64,000 nt of DNA, from contig JBBDXW010000048.1 of the NCBI GenBank assembly GCA_040902105.1, forward strand, positions 41,775 to 105,774, read 5' to 3'. The notes under the pieces were generated by a model. It was given only the letters and a program-made list of their open reading frames with translations, did not search any database and was not told where the DNA came from. Shown one piece after another: positions 53,310 through 62,364 of this stretch; positions within the stretch are counted from its first letter, which is position 1, and the number at the start of each line of letters is the position of its first letter. The translations under genes were made by a program, and so were the position numbers. The DNA comes from IDS-8 sp040902105 (GTDB lineage: Bacteria > Pseudomonadota > Gammaproteobacteria > Steroidobacterales > Woeseiaceae).

Positions 53310-54827
53310 TCATACTTCCAGAAACTCGTGGAACACACCGTCAGGATCGAATTTCGCACGCAAGGTCTTCAACTTTTCCCAGTTGGGCGGCGCAAAACAG
53401 GCGGAGGTCATGTTCGAGCGTGTTTCCCGGTCGAACTCATTGATGTAGTACCCGGATGCAAACGGCTGCATTTCGTCGTAGAACTCCCTCAACCATTGTT
53501 GATTGGCAAAATCATCTTCTTCGTTGTCCCACTGCGCATACCCGGCCAGGTAGAACCGGCCAGTCGAAGAATAGGCAGCGTCCGGGAACTTGAGGTCACC
53601 ACGCCAGAGTATGACCGGCGTGTTGCCGGTCGACGGCGCCGTCAGCATGTACTTACTTAATGCCGGGACCGTATTTGCGGCACGATTCGTGTAGATATTG
53701 TCTGCCCTGGCCCGGCGCTGGGGAAATGGACCTTCGTTATCCTGGTACAACACCTCGAACGGCGTTGGGCGGTCAGGAATTACGAATTGCGCGTTCTTGG
53801 TGACCGGGTGCGCGGCAATCGGCGCAAGCATATTTCGGGCATCCGCCGGCGCTTTGGCAAAAGCGCTGGCGGCCAGCGCTACCACCCGGTCACATTCACT
53901 TCCGCTGCATTTCTGGGAGAGCTCTGGGAACGTGGGAATGATGACCGTCAGCATTTCCAGGTTCGGATCGATGCCGGGTCCCACGTCTTCCATCAGCGAC
54001 ACGACCGAGGCCAGCTCCGAGTAATGGAAGAAATATGTGTCTGTCGTAATAGCCTGAGGCAGGGGATGGCACTTCAGGTGAAAACGCGTTACGGTAAAAA
54101 ACAGGCCCGGGCCACCTCCACGGGCCGCCCAGAAGATGTCCGCATTCTTCTTTTCGTTGGCATGAAGCTTTTCGCCTTCTGCCGTCACCACATCAATACC
54201 AACTACATTGAAAACGCTCATTCCGCCCCAGGCAGTGGAATTCCACCCCAGCCCACCGCCCAGCAAGAATCCACTGATGGGGACCATGCCGCAATGGGCG
54301 GTCGGAAATGCTAACCCCTTGGTCGCGAGCTGTTCGTTGAGGGATCGACCGAGCACACCAGCTCCAACTCTGGCAATTCCGGATTTTTCTTCGATTTCAA
54401 CGCCTTGGAACTGAGATACATCCAGCAATACGCCGCCGTTACGCAGGTAACAACCGCTCCAGCTGTGGCCACCGCTTCGCGTGGTGATCTTCATCCCGGC
54501 ATCACGGGCAAAGTTCACCGCGGCCACGACATCGTCTTCGGATTTCGCTTGTACCAGGATGTCCGGGTACCGCTCAAACTTGCGGTACTGCCAGATCATG
54601 CTGCGCCGCCAAGGCTCGTAGAAGGTTGTGTTCTTTTCAACTACGGCCCCCACTACGCTGCTCTTTAGGCGCTGGAGCGCATCGTTCTTACCGGCGGCCC
54701 GCACCATGCCGGGGAGTGCGGATACGAGGAGACCACCCATCGCGATTGAAGCGAAATCCAACAGGGACTGGCGCTTCTGGGGATCCTTCAGGGACTGTTC
54801 TTTGCTAGGTTCGCGTTGCTTCTTCAT
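53310..54827 (-). CDS. BBE-type FAD-linked oxidase, probably bicovalent flavin
   Basis: 505 aa from ATG 54827. N-terminal export signal (KRQSLLDFASIAMGGLLVSA) resembling a Tat signal but with KR instead of RR. FAD-binding PP-loop domain with TTRSGGHSWSG (His121, the 8-alpha-histidyl link) and HCGMVPISGFLLGGGLGW (Cys179, the 6-S-cysteinyl link), both residues needed for bicovalent FAD. WAARGGGPGLFFTVTRFHLK and the C-terminal BBE block (YYINEFDRETRSNM, KLKTLRAKFDPDGVFHEF) follow. Relatives oxidise sugars, aromatic alcohols or alkaloids. It lies 14 bp upstream of the SnoaL-cytochrome gene, suggesting electron transfer to it in the periplasm. Confidence 0.88.
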   Translation of the reverse strand: MKKQREPSKEQSLKDPQKRQSLLDFASIAMGGLLVSALPGMVRAAGKNDALQRLKSSVVGAVVEKNTTFYEPWRRSMIWQYRKFERYPDILVQAKSEDDVVAAVNFARDAGMKITTRSGGHSWSGCYLRNGGVLLDVSQFQGVEIEEKSGIARVGAGVLGRSLNEQLATKGLAFPTAHCGMVPISGFLLGGGLGWNSTAWGGMSVFNVVGIDVVTAEGEKLHANEKKNADIFWAARGGGPGLFFTVTRFHLKCHPLPQAITTDTYFFHYSELASVVSLMEDVGPGIDPNLEMLTVIIPTFPELSQKCSGSECDRVVALAASAFAKAPADARNMLAPIAAHPVTKNAQFVIPDRPTPFEVLYQDNEGPFPQRRARADNIYTNRAANTVPALSKYMLTAPSTGNTPVILWRGDLKFPDAAYSSTGRFYLAGYAQWDNEEDDFANQQWLREFYDEMQPFASGYYINEFDRETRSNMTSACFAPPNWEKLKTLRAKFDPDGVFHEFLEV

Positions 54828-54833
54828 AGCCTG

Positions 54834-55130
54834 TCACGCAGATGGGTTGCTCATGCCCCGGCCGTTTTCGGTTGCACCGGAGTTCGTTAAAACGCTCTCA
54901 CTGACAGAGATCTGCACCTCGCCAGCCGTAATCCGCACGATATCTCTAAGGATCGTTGCCATCACGTGCCGGGCGTTGTACGCACAGTATCCTAGAGTTT
55001 CAGGCACGCTCCAATCACTTCCGTGCAGAATCTTTTCCGACGGCGCAAGCCCGAGGAAGGTCCGTAGAATCTCTTCCATCACTAAACTTGACGCCCGCCC
55101 ACAATCCAGTTCCAAATGCTGATCGACCAA
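54834..55130 (-). pseudogene. C-terminal fragment of an amidohydrolase-2-like gene
   Basis: The frame reads EEILRTFLGLAPSEKILHGS then DWSVPETLGYCAYNARHVMA, matching the C-terminal part of amidohydrolase-2 proteins (FLxLAPxEKxLFGSDxxxxPE), with the conserved Asp of the metal site. There is no start codon signal and the frame runs into the 3' end of the neighbouring hydrolase gene, so the N-terminal two-thirds are gone. It is therefore a remnant, unless a short product is made from a non-ATG codon. It lies six bases before the BBE oxidase start. Confidence 0.55.
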
Positions 55131-55144
55131 GGCGGCCCAAGTTG

Positions 55145-56818
55145 CTATAGGCCTTCCTGACTGAACACTACATCGCCGCGGAAAATTGTCATCAGTACTT
55201 CCGTTTCACTGATCTGTTCAACAGGAACTTTAAAGAGATTACGGTCGAGGACTGCCATGTCTGCACTCTTGCCAACTTCAATGGATCCGAATTCGTCCTC
55301 TTTCCCAATCGAAATGGCGCCATTGATCGTCAGTATCTCTATACCGGTCTTGAGATCAACGGAGAGTCCCTCGCGCGTCACCATTCCTTCCAGTGCAGGC
55401 AACAGATTTGGAGCTGGGAGGATTACCCAATCGGTGCCCGCGGTGATGAGGCCGCCGTTGGCATGCAGTTGTTTAAAGTCAAAGGCATCCTCCATGCCGG
55501 GCCAACCATGGTGCCAGATTGCCGGCGACATCTCCGAGACGGCGTTCAGCTTCGCGAGCCTCGGGATATCCGGGGGTGAAAACCAGACGCTGTGTGCAAT
55601 CTCGTGATGGATGCCCGAATCACCATTGGCATTGCGGGCGGCTGCTATTGCGTCCAGCGCCGCGCGGGCTGCCCCAGTACCTACGCAATGCATCTTCACC
55701 TTGATACCCATGCCATCGAATCGGACGAGCGCACTGTTCAGATCGGTTGGGTTGACCAGTAACTTCTCAACCGGAATCTCGTTTGTAACCGGATCCAGGT
55801 CGGCATGGTTTGAATGTGGCGGCATTGGAGAACCGTCTACGATGATCTTTACAAAATCCGGATCGACATTCGGGGTCGCGTACTGGCCGCGATTTTCAAT
55901 CACCGAATCCATTGCCGCGATTGATGAATTACCCATTCCGGAATGCTGCCACATGATGTGTGAAGTAACTCTCAGGGGTAAACCTTCGGAATTGTCCAGT
56001 GCATTCAATTCCCGCAGCAAGAGCTTGGTCGTGGAAGCATCCTGCACCGACGTAACGCCGTATCGATTGTGCGTTCCAATGGCCCATTTTACCGCTTTAC
56101 GAAAATCCTCTTCCGAAGCCGGTGGTATGTACTGCGTGACCAACCACGTTGCATTTTCGACCAACTCCCCCGTGGCTCGACCAGCCTGATCTCGAATGAT
56201 GGTTCCTTTCTCCGGATCGGGCGTTTTAGGGTCGATACCCGCGAGTTGCAGGGCCACCGAATTTGCCAATCCGTGGTGCCAGGAGTGTTCCACGATGTAG
56301 ACGGGTCTGTCGGGAAAGAATTTGTCCAGGTGGGTCCGATCCACTTTCTGATCCGGGAACATGCCCGGACCATAGGCTGAAGCCACTAGCCACTCGTCGG
56401 GTCCCCGGTTCTCGGCGCAGGTTTGAAGCGCCTTGATGAACGCGTCCGGATCGGCATCGTCTGGGATACGGCACCAATACGTCCATTGCTTTCCAACCAA
56501 TTCCAAATGTGTGTGGGCATCATGGATGCCGGGCATCACCATGTGGCCCTTCAAATCAGTGATGACTGTTTGTTCGCCGATCAGCTTTTCGACAGCTTTC
56601 CTGTCACCGACGGCCATGAATCTGCCGTCTTTGATGGCTACGGAATCCGCCCACTCCTGGTTGGCGGCGACTGTGTAGAACTTACCGTTCAGGTACACCG
56701 AATCGGCAACTTCCGGTGGTTCCCATTCACCGGGTTCCTCCCTGCACGAACCGAGACAGAGTGCAATAACCAGCAGTGAGACCAAAGTCTTTGGCGTCAT
56801 CGCCATCGGGTGACCCAT
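55145..56818 (-). CDS. Exported amidohydrolase-3 (YtcJ-like) lipoprotein
   Basis: 557 aa from ATG 56818; ATG 56806 and 56800 are also possible and all keep the lipoprotein signal (LVSLLVIALCLGSC), whose lipobox Cys predicts membrane anchoring. Amidohydrolase fold: VMPGIHDAHTHLEL carries the metal HxH, VYIVEHSWHHGLANSVAL is the YtcJ hallmark, VKMHCVGTGAARAALDAI and HEIAHSVWFSPPDIPR hold later metal His residues, and ITAGTDWVI carries the catalytic Asp. YtcJ-like enzymes hydrolyse N-substituted amides or cyclic imides; substrate unknown. It follows the second amidohydrolase after 58 bp. Confidence 0.82.
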   Translation of the reverse strand: MGHPMAMTPKTLVSLLVIALCLGSCREEPGEWEPPEVADSVYLNGKFYTVAANQEWADSVAIKDGRFMAVGDRKAVEKLIGEQTVITDLKGHMVMPGIHDAHTHLELVGKQWTYWCRIPDDADPDAFIKALQTCAENRGPDEWLVASAYGPGMFPDQKVDRTHLDKFFPDRPVYIVEHSWHHGLANSVALQLAGIDPKTPDPEKGTIIRDQAGRATGELVENATWLVTQYIPPASEEDFRKAVKWAIGTHNRYGVTSVQDASTTKLLLRELNALDNSEGLPLRVTSHIMWQHSGMGNSSIAAMDSVIENRGQYATPNVDPDFVKIIVDGSPMPPHSNHADLDPVTNEIPVEKLLVNPTDLNSALVRFDGMGIKVKMHCVGTGAARAALDAIAAARNANGDSGIHHEIAHSVWFSPPDIPRLAKLNAVSEMSPAIWHHGWPGMEDAFDFKQLHANGGLITAGTDWVILPAPNLLPALEGMVTREGLSVDLKTGIEILTINGAISIGKEDEFGSIEVGKSADMAVLDRNLFKVPVEQISETEVLMTIFRGDVVFSQEGL

Positions 56819-56876
56819 ACCAAAGGCGGGCTTCCTGCCTGTAAGTTGGCGTCGGCCGGGCAGCGGCATCGGGCCG

Positions 56877-58244
56877 TTATCTTTCCTTGCGATAGACAAC
56901 TTCACCTCCCTGGATGACCAGTTCCGGCTCGACCAGTGCGCGAATATTTTCGAGCGGATCGCTGCTCAGGATAATGACGTCTCCCCACTTTCCTGTTTCG
57001 ATGCTCCCTGTCTGCTCCGCCAATCCGAATGCGTCCGCGGAATGCAGGGTAGCTGACTGTATGGTTTGGAGCGGAGAGATGCCGCTGCGTACAAAGCCTT
57101 CAAGCTCCTGCGCGTAGATTTCATCGATGTTGAGCATGTCGAACGGATTCGACTCTGTACCGACTCCAAACTTGATTCCCGCCTCCTGCAAGGACCTGAA
57201 GTTCCGCCTGACGTTCTCCTCGTTATGCCCAAGATTACTTTCCATCCAGGTATTGGAGAGGTGTGCGTTCCCGCTTACTTCGCGCATGTGATACCCGATG
57301 GTTGGAATCACATAGGTGCTGCGTTTAGCCATTTCCGCAATGGTGCGGTCAGGGTTGTCACCGTAGGGATACAGATGGTGGATACTGTCGACACCCGCCT
57401 GAACGGAGCGCTGTGTTGAGGTCCCGGACGGATCCTGGATGCCTCCGGCATGAGATGTTACGCGTAGTTTCCAGGCGTGCGCCTCATCAACGACTGCTTG
57501 GTATTCCTCAGCCGCCAATGGCGGAAAGACCTTGATGAAGTCGGCCCCCTTCTTGACCGCTTCCCTTACACTCGACCTCAACGCCCACGGTCCATCCGAC
57601 TCAACGCCGTATTGCGACTCTTCGAACGGTTGAAACTCGGTCGGATGACCGCCCGTCACCGTTATGCCAGGCCCGGAAACATACAGCCGCGAGCCCTTCA
57701 TCAAGCCCAGCCGCTGTGCGTGCTTCATCGAATATCCGGTGTCAGCCCGTGAAGCAACATCGCACACGGTGGTTACGCCTATTGACTGGTAATGCTCCAG
57801 AAATCTTTCCGCGCGCAGGCTCGCAATGACGTCCGATTCGGAGTGAAAGCCCCCTGGCAAATAGAAAGTGAGATGCGCGTGCAAATCGAACATACCCGGG
57901 AGTATCCACTTGCCGCGCGCATCTATCAGCCGCGTGTTTTCGGGTAGTGGAGAGGTGTTGCCCAACTGGATGATCCCACCCGTGATGAGAATCCCCGGAT
58001 TCTGCAAAGGTGCGGCACCGGTCCCGTCAATGAGCGTGCCGCCTTCAATGAATACGGGGATTGGAGGCGTTTGGGGGGCGAATTTCGAGGCATCCGCGTT
58101 GTAGAGAAAGCTGATGTCGCGCCCCTGGCCCTGGGCTGTGATGCAGATCGCCAAAGCCACACTCACCGCGACCAGGCGCATCAGTTTGCGGCTTGAAAGC
58201 ACTTGAGTGGTCGGAGTCAACGTCGTCATGATTAGCCCGGTCAT
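56877..58244 (-). CDS. Exported amidohydrolase family protein (imidazolonepropionase-like)
   Basis: 455 aa from ATG 58244 (ATG 58229 possible). Signal peptide (LMRLVAVSVALAICITAQG). FIEGGTLIDGTGAAPLQNPG and KWILPGMFDLHAHLTFY (metal HxH) open the barrel. The metal-bridging region is KKGADFIKVFP with Lys, RVTSHAGG with His, SIHHLYPYGD with His, and a late Asp in KWGDVIIL. It belongs to the secreted imidazolonepropionase-like group, which includes Xaa-Arg dipeptidases and lactonases; exact reaction unknown. With the YtcJ-like lipoprotein it probably hydrolyses an amide or lactone in the periplasm. Confidence 0.82.
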   Translation of the reverse strand: MTGLIMTTLTPTTQVLSSRKLMRLVAVSVALAICITAQGQGRDISFLYNADASKFAPQTPPIPVFIEGGTLIDGTGAAPLQNPGILITGGIIQLGNTSPLPENTRLIDARGKWILPGMFDLHAHLTFYLPGGFHSESDVIASLRAERFLEHYQSIGVTTVCDVASRADTGYSMKHAQRLGLMKGSRLYVSGPGITVTGGHPTEFQPFEESQYGVESDGPWALRSSVREAVKKGADFIKVFPPLAAEEYQAVVDEAHAWKLRVTSHAGGIQDPSGTSTQRSVQAGVDSIHHLYPYGDNPDRTIAEMAKRSTYVIPTIGYHMREVSGNAHLSNTWMESNLGHNEENVRRNFRSLQEAGIKFGVGTESNPFDMLNIDEIYAQELEGFVRSGISPLQTIQSATLHSADAFGLAEQTGSIETGKWGDVIILSSDPLENIRALVEPELVIQGGEVVYRKER

Positions 58245-58264
58245 TCTGGTGCGCGTCCTCGTTC

Positions 58265-59923
58265 CTATTTTTCCGATCCCCGGTTCAATTTGACACCGGC
58301 ACTCTCACGATCCCACGTGGTGCTGGTGACTCCCCGCGCTTTGAGCAAATGCTTTTTCACTTTGCCGTTTTCGGTCATCGGCAACTCGGTGACGAAGTCC
58401 CAGAATCGCGGAATGGCGAAACAAGCAAGGCGACCATCCAGGTACCGGACGAGCTCTTCCGGCTGAGGCCGGATGTTTCCGCGGAATTCTACGAACGCCA
58501 TGACCTCTTCCTCGGTCATTTCCGAAGCGACGCCAATTACTGCCGCATTGACCACCTCCGGATGGGACATCAAGGCGTTCTCGACTTCCCAGGAGGAAAT
58601 GTTTTCGCCGCGTCTCCGGATGGAATCTTTGATTCGATCCACGAATCGATAGACTCCTTCCGCATCACGACTGACACGGTCCCCGGTGTGGAACCACCGA
58701 TCACGCCATGCCTTGGCTGTCGCATCGTCATCTCCAAAGTAACCGGATGCCATGCTGAACGGTTCGTGGCTCCGCACCAACATTTCGCCTGCTTCGCCGT
58801 CCGGCACGTCGCAGTCGTTTTCGTCTACGATCCGAACCTCGAAGCCGTCCTGGACGTGGCCCATCGTGCCTGGTGATGACCGACCGAAGGCGTTCGAGAG
58901 AATGAAGTTGGTTTCGGTGGAGCCGTAACCCTCCAGAAGGTTGATACCAAAACGCTTGTTGAATTCATTCCCAAGCTCCGCTGGGGTCGCCGGCGACAAC
59001 GCCGTCCGGATGCGATGCTGCCGGTCGAGCGGTGAAGGGTGCTGCTTGAGGAGAATGTGCACGATCGCCCCAAGGAGGTAGGTGATGGTCGCACGCCTCT
59101 GGATTGCCTGTTCCCAAAACTGGCTGGCCGAGAACCTCGATTCAAAGGAGTAGGTGCTCCCGGCAAGCATGGCTTGCCAAAGGGCATTCAAAGCATTGGT
59201 ATGGAACATGGGCAGTGTCGTAAACAGCACATCCTCTGCGGTGACGGCAAGAGACTCGCCGCTGAGCACACCCCACCAATAAAACTGTGCATGCGGACAA
59301 ATAACACCCTTGCCTGGTCCCGTTGTGCCTGAAGTGAACAGAATGGCGGCAGGGTCCGCAGGACTGACCGCACGAGGTTCAATCCACACTTTTTTCCTGG
59401 CAAGGGGCAGTATTGCCACCGAGCCGATCGAACGGTCGTCCGCTCCCTTTCCCGAGTCCACGAGGAAGATAGCCGCGGCTCCGGCCACCGCATTCGGTAC
59501 AGCCTTGAGAAGGTGCAGCTTTTCTGCCTCGGCAACGATGAATTTTGGCTTGGCGGTCTGGACGATATGCGCCAGTTGCGGGCCGCGGAATGCGGTATTC
59601 ACCGGCACCAGGACCGCACCAGCCCAGCTCAAGCCAAACCAAAGCTCGATTAGCTCCATCCGGTTGGAAAGCAAGCACACAACCCTGTCGCCTGGCCGAA
59701 GGCCAGCTTCGATCAAAAAGCTGGCCATTCCTGCGGCAATGAGCGGCGCCTCTCCGTAAGTCATTCCTTGCGAGGCAGTGGCAATCAGTAGCTTGTCCGC
59801 GAGGGATGCCTGGATCTGGAGTATCCTGGGCAGCGTCCGCTCTTCAAACCCGAGCGCCCTCCTCAGCATTCCTGCTGAGGAAGGATCCTTATTCTTACTC
59901 CCGGCGGGCGACTTCGATTCCAT
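58265..59923 (-). CDS. AMP-forming acyl-CoA synthetase (CaiC-like)
   Basis: 552 aa. Adenylate-forming motifs: P-loop ILFTSGTTGPGKGVICPH, LLEGYGSTETNFILS, RWFHTGDRVSRDAEGVYRFV, DRIKDSIRRRGENISSWEVE and the catalytic Lys region MTENGKVKKHLLKARG. It activates a carboxylic acid to a CoA thioester in the cytoplasm, presumably the acid made by the periplasmic oxidation and hydrolysis steps. It is similar in type to the ligase at 33452-35068 but not a near-identical copy. It lies 15 bp after the SnoaL-like lipoprotein gene and 20 bp before the amidohydrolase, so is part of one transcription unit. Confidence 0.87.
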   Translation of the reverse strand: MESKSPAGSKNKDPSSAGMLRRALGFEERTLPRILQIQASLADKLLIATASQGMTYGEAPLIAAGMASFLIEAGLRPGDRVVCLLSNRMELIELWFGLSWAGAVLVPVNTAFRGPQLAHIVQTAKPKFIVAEAEKLHLLKAVPNAVAGAAAIFLVDSGKGADDRSIGSVAILPLARKKVWIEPRAVSPADPAAILFTSGTTGPGKGVICPHAQFYWWGVLSGESLAVTAEDVLFTTLPMFHTNALNALWQAMLAGSTYSFESRFSASQFWEQAIQRRATITYLLGAIVHILLKQHPSPLDRQHRIRTALSPATPAELGNEFNKRFGINLLEGYGSTETNFILSNAFGRSSPGTMGHVQDGFEVRIVDENDCDVPDGEAGEMLVRSHEPFSMASGYFGDDDATAKAWRDRWFHTGDRVSRDAEGVYRFVDRIKDSIRRRGENISSWEVENALMSHPEVVNAAVIGVASEMTEEEVMAFVEFRGNIRPQPEELVRYLDGRLACFAIPRFWDFVTELPMTENGKVKKHLLKARGVTSTTWDRESAGVKLNRGSEK

Positions 59924-59938
59924 TGCGCGCGGTGTTGG

Positions 59939-60439
59939 CTATTCGAACGCCGCCGCTACGAGCGCCGAATCGATGTGCTCTTCGTAACTGACGATTTTCT
60001 TGTCCTTGATCTTAATGACGTGCACCCAAGGGGCCGCATATTCCTTTCCGGTGGCGTTGATCCTGGCTTTCTCTATTCCTTTCACGAAAATCGTGTCTCC
60101 GCTGGCGGAATAGCTCTCAATCTCCATACCAAGCGGTGTTGCAACCGCGCCGTAGTCCGCGAAAAACCGTTCTATACCTGCGTGGCCGGTATACACACCG
60201 GAGAACGGGATCTGTCCCTCGCCTCCATAGTAGGTCCAGGTGATATCGCCCGCCATGAGGGCATATGCTCCCGCCATGTCACCCGCGAGCAGGGTGGCAT
60301 ACATCGATCTCGCGATTGCCAGGTTGTCCTGATCATTGGTGTTTGCGGTATCCAAGGAATTATCCTGCTTGCCACAAGAACTGAGGATCAGAATGCTGCC
60401 GATGACGAGAGCCAGAGAAAGTCGGGTAACTGAACTCAT
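59939..60439 (-). CDS. SnoaL/NTF2-like lipoprotein
   Basis: 166 aa from ATG 60439. Lipoprotein signal (LALVIGSILILSSC) with lipobox Cys22, an Asn/Asp-rich linker, then an NTF2-like domain: AIARSMYATLLAGDMAGAYA, GVYTGHAGIERFFADYGAVA, YAAPWVHVIKIKDKKIVSYE. It is clearly paralogous to the N-terminal domain of the SnoaL-cytochrome fusion at 52256-53296 (GxYxGHxGxxxFFAxxG and WVHxxxIxDxxIxxxEE are shared). Such domains bind small hydrophobic ligands or act as isomerases/hydratases; here it may hold a substrate at the membrane. First gene of the run leading to the CoA ligase. Confidence 0.82.
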   Translation of the reverse strand: MSSVTRLSLALVIGSILILSSCGKQDNSLDTANTNDQDNLAIARSMYATLLAGDMAGAYALMAGDITWTYYGGEGQIPFSGVYTGHAGIERFFADYGAVATPLGMEIESYSASGDTIFVKGIEKARINATGKEYAAPWVHVIKIKDKKIVSYEEHIDSALVAAAFE

Positions 60440-60747
60440 GGTCGTGCTCCTATGCTATCCTCCGGTAAAGGCTTCGATACACTGGAAATCAGAACAGGCA
60501 CCTGTCGACCACAACACGCTTTACTGGGTTTTCAAAGATTCCCCCAGCAACCGAGGACGGCGTTTCCTAAAGTCCGAATGAGTGATAAATCTGATACGGT
60601 CAGTCTAACCGCGAGATTTAACGTAGAAAAATCACTTCTAGTGATGGACCAGTATTTCCCAGAACCATCCTTCGGACGGCGTGACTGTCATCGTTCCCAA
60701 GGTTGACCCACTGGCAGAAAGAAGGCGGACTGCGTTTGCAAACCGCG
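60440..60747. other. Gap holding repeat copy 2
   Basis: About 310 bp between the lipoprotein start and the decayed aldehyde dehydrogenase 3' end. It presumably carries the promoter of the minus-strand run. A plus-strand frame from ATG 60578 (MSDKSDTVSLTARF...) runs to 60706 and contains the second copy of the 69-bp repeat. No ribosome site is seen for it. Confidence 0.4.
60599..60667 (+). repeat. 69-bp coding-like repeat, copy 2
   Basis: 57 of 69 bases match 45582-45514 (minus strand). The translation VSLTARFNVEKSLLVMDQYF then PEP parallels VSLTLRFGAEKSLIVIEEYF then PEP in copy 1. The changes are gap-free and mostly conservative. Confidence 0.75.
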
Positions 60748-62237
60748 TTAAAGCGCCGGGGTCACGGTCTTGAGTTCGGCGTGATGAAATATCGCCTCCT
60801 CACCTAGATCCCGGCCCATTCCCGAGCTTTTGACACCACCAAACGGAACCGCGAGATCGAGTAGGTTGTGGGTGTTACCCAAACTGTTCCGGCCCGCAGG
60901 CGGGGGATCAGCCGATGCACGAGCTTGAAGTCTCGTGACCAGATGCTCGCGCCAAGACCTTACTTGGTCATGTTTGCTTTTGTGACAGCGTCATCGAGAT
61001 CGTCAAATGGCGTAACCACAAGAACAGGTCCGAAGATCTCTTCCTGCACAACCTTCATGTTGTTCCTGACATTACCGAGAACCGTGGGCTCGACGTAACA
61101 ACCGTTGCGCGTAACCTCGTGGCCGCCAACCAGCAATTTGGCCCCATCTTCCAGGCCGGAATTTATGTATCCAAGCACACGTTTCTGTTGACTCCGCGCG
61201 ATCAACAGTCCAATCTCGGTGTCCGCGCAGAGCGACGGACCTAGCTTGATGTTCTTGGCAAAATTCACGACGCGATCCACGATTTCGTCGTATCTGTCCT
61301 TGCACTTAGAGTCGCGAGCCCGCACAACAATACTGGCCGTGATCCCCGAAAATCCCCATCGCCGTACCCGGAATGGTGGTCTTAGCCTCGGCATCGCGCA
61401 TCACGAGCATGGCGGACTTGCCGCCGAGTTCCAAAGTACAGCGCTTCAGATTTGATCCCGCCCTGGCGGCAATGATTTGCCCGACCTCGGTGGAGCCGGT
61501 AAATGCAATTTTCTCCATGCCCGATGATCGACCAGCGCTGCTCCCGCGGAATGACCCAGCCCGTGACGATACTAACCCCCGGCGGAAGTCCTGCATCATC
61601 GAACAATGCCGCAAAAGCGCAATGCGGTGAGTGGCGTTTGTTCCGCTGGCTTGAGCACCATGGTGCATCCGGTCGCCAGCACCGGAGCGATTTTCCAAAA
61701 GGCCTGGCAACGGGGAACGTAGCAGGAGTGATGGCGCCGACCACACCTACCGGCTCGCGCAGCGTGTAGGAGAAAATGTCGACTTGGGTCACATAGGGCA
61801 CGCTCGGCGAGTACGTATTGCCATGCAATTTGGTTGCCCACTCCGCCATGTAGCGCTGTAGTCCACCGAAAGGTCAACATCGAATGCGCGCGTGTTGGGC
61901 ACCGTGCGGCCACTGTTCAAGCTTTCGATATCGGCACTTTCTGCCGCATGCGATGCCACCAAATTCGCAAGTTTCAGCGGCACCCGCTCCGTGCCGAAGG
62001 TTTCATCCGCGACCACGGGCCGGAATTGAAAGCTTTTCGTGCCGCCGTAACGGCAACATCAACGTCAACCTGCTCGCCTTTGGGAACAAAGGCGATTTCC
62101 ACGCCGCTTGTCGGATCGATGACGGGAAGCCCGTCGCCCGACGCTGCGGCAACAAATTCACCACCGATGTACATTCCGTGGTTCGCAGCAAGAAACGCAG
62201 TTACCTCCGATGAAAGCATTGACAGATCATTTTCCAT
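60748..62237 (-). pseudogene. Decayed aldehyde dehydrogenase gene, paralogue of 43629-45152
   Basis: Successive minus-strand frames cover a whole aldehyde dehydrogenase. N-terminus is MYIGGEFVAAASGDG (62237-61974), then DIESLNSGRTVPNTRAFDVD, PVGVVGAITPA, AGSNLKRCTLELGGKSAML, GDHGQYCCAGSRL with the catalytic Cys, and YVEPTVLGNVRNNMKVVQEE. The GLGASIWSRDFKLVHRLIP end stops at 60748-60750. At least five frame changes separate these blocks, so no functional protein results. ESLNSGRTVPNTRAFDVDLS is identical to the intact enzyme, showing close paralogy. The loss may mean that the intact copy at 43.6 kb serves this cluster as well. Confidence 0.85.
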
Positions 62238-62364
62238 CTACCTGTCAGCCAACTTTTTCACTTCACTGTTTCTCCGCATAATTCATAAGTACTTGTTGCA
62301 TGCAGAAACAATGTTGGGCGAGCTGACCAACCTACGGCCAATCATTGTTGATGATACGGCGATA

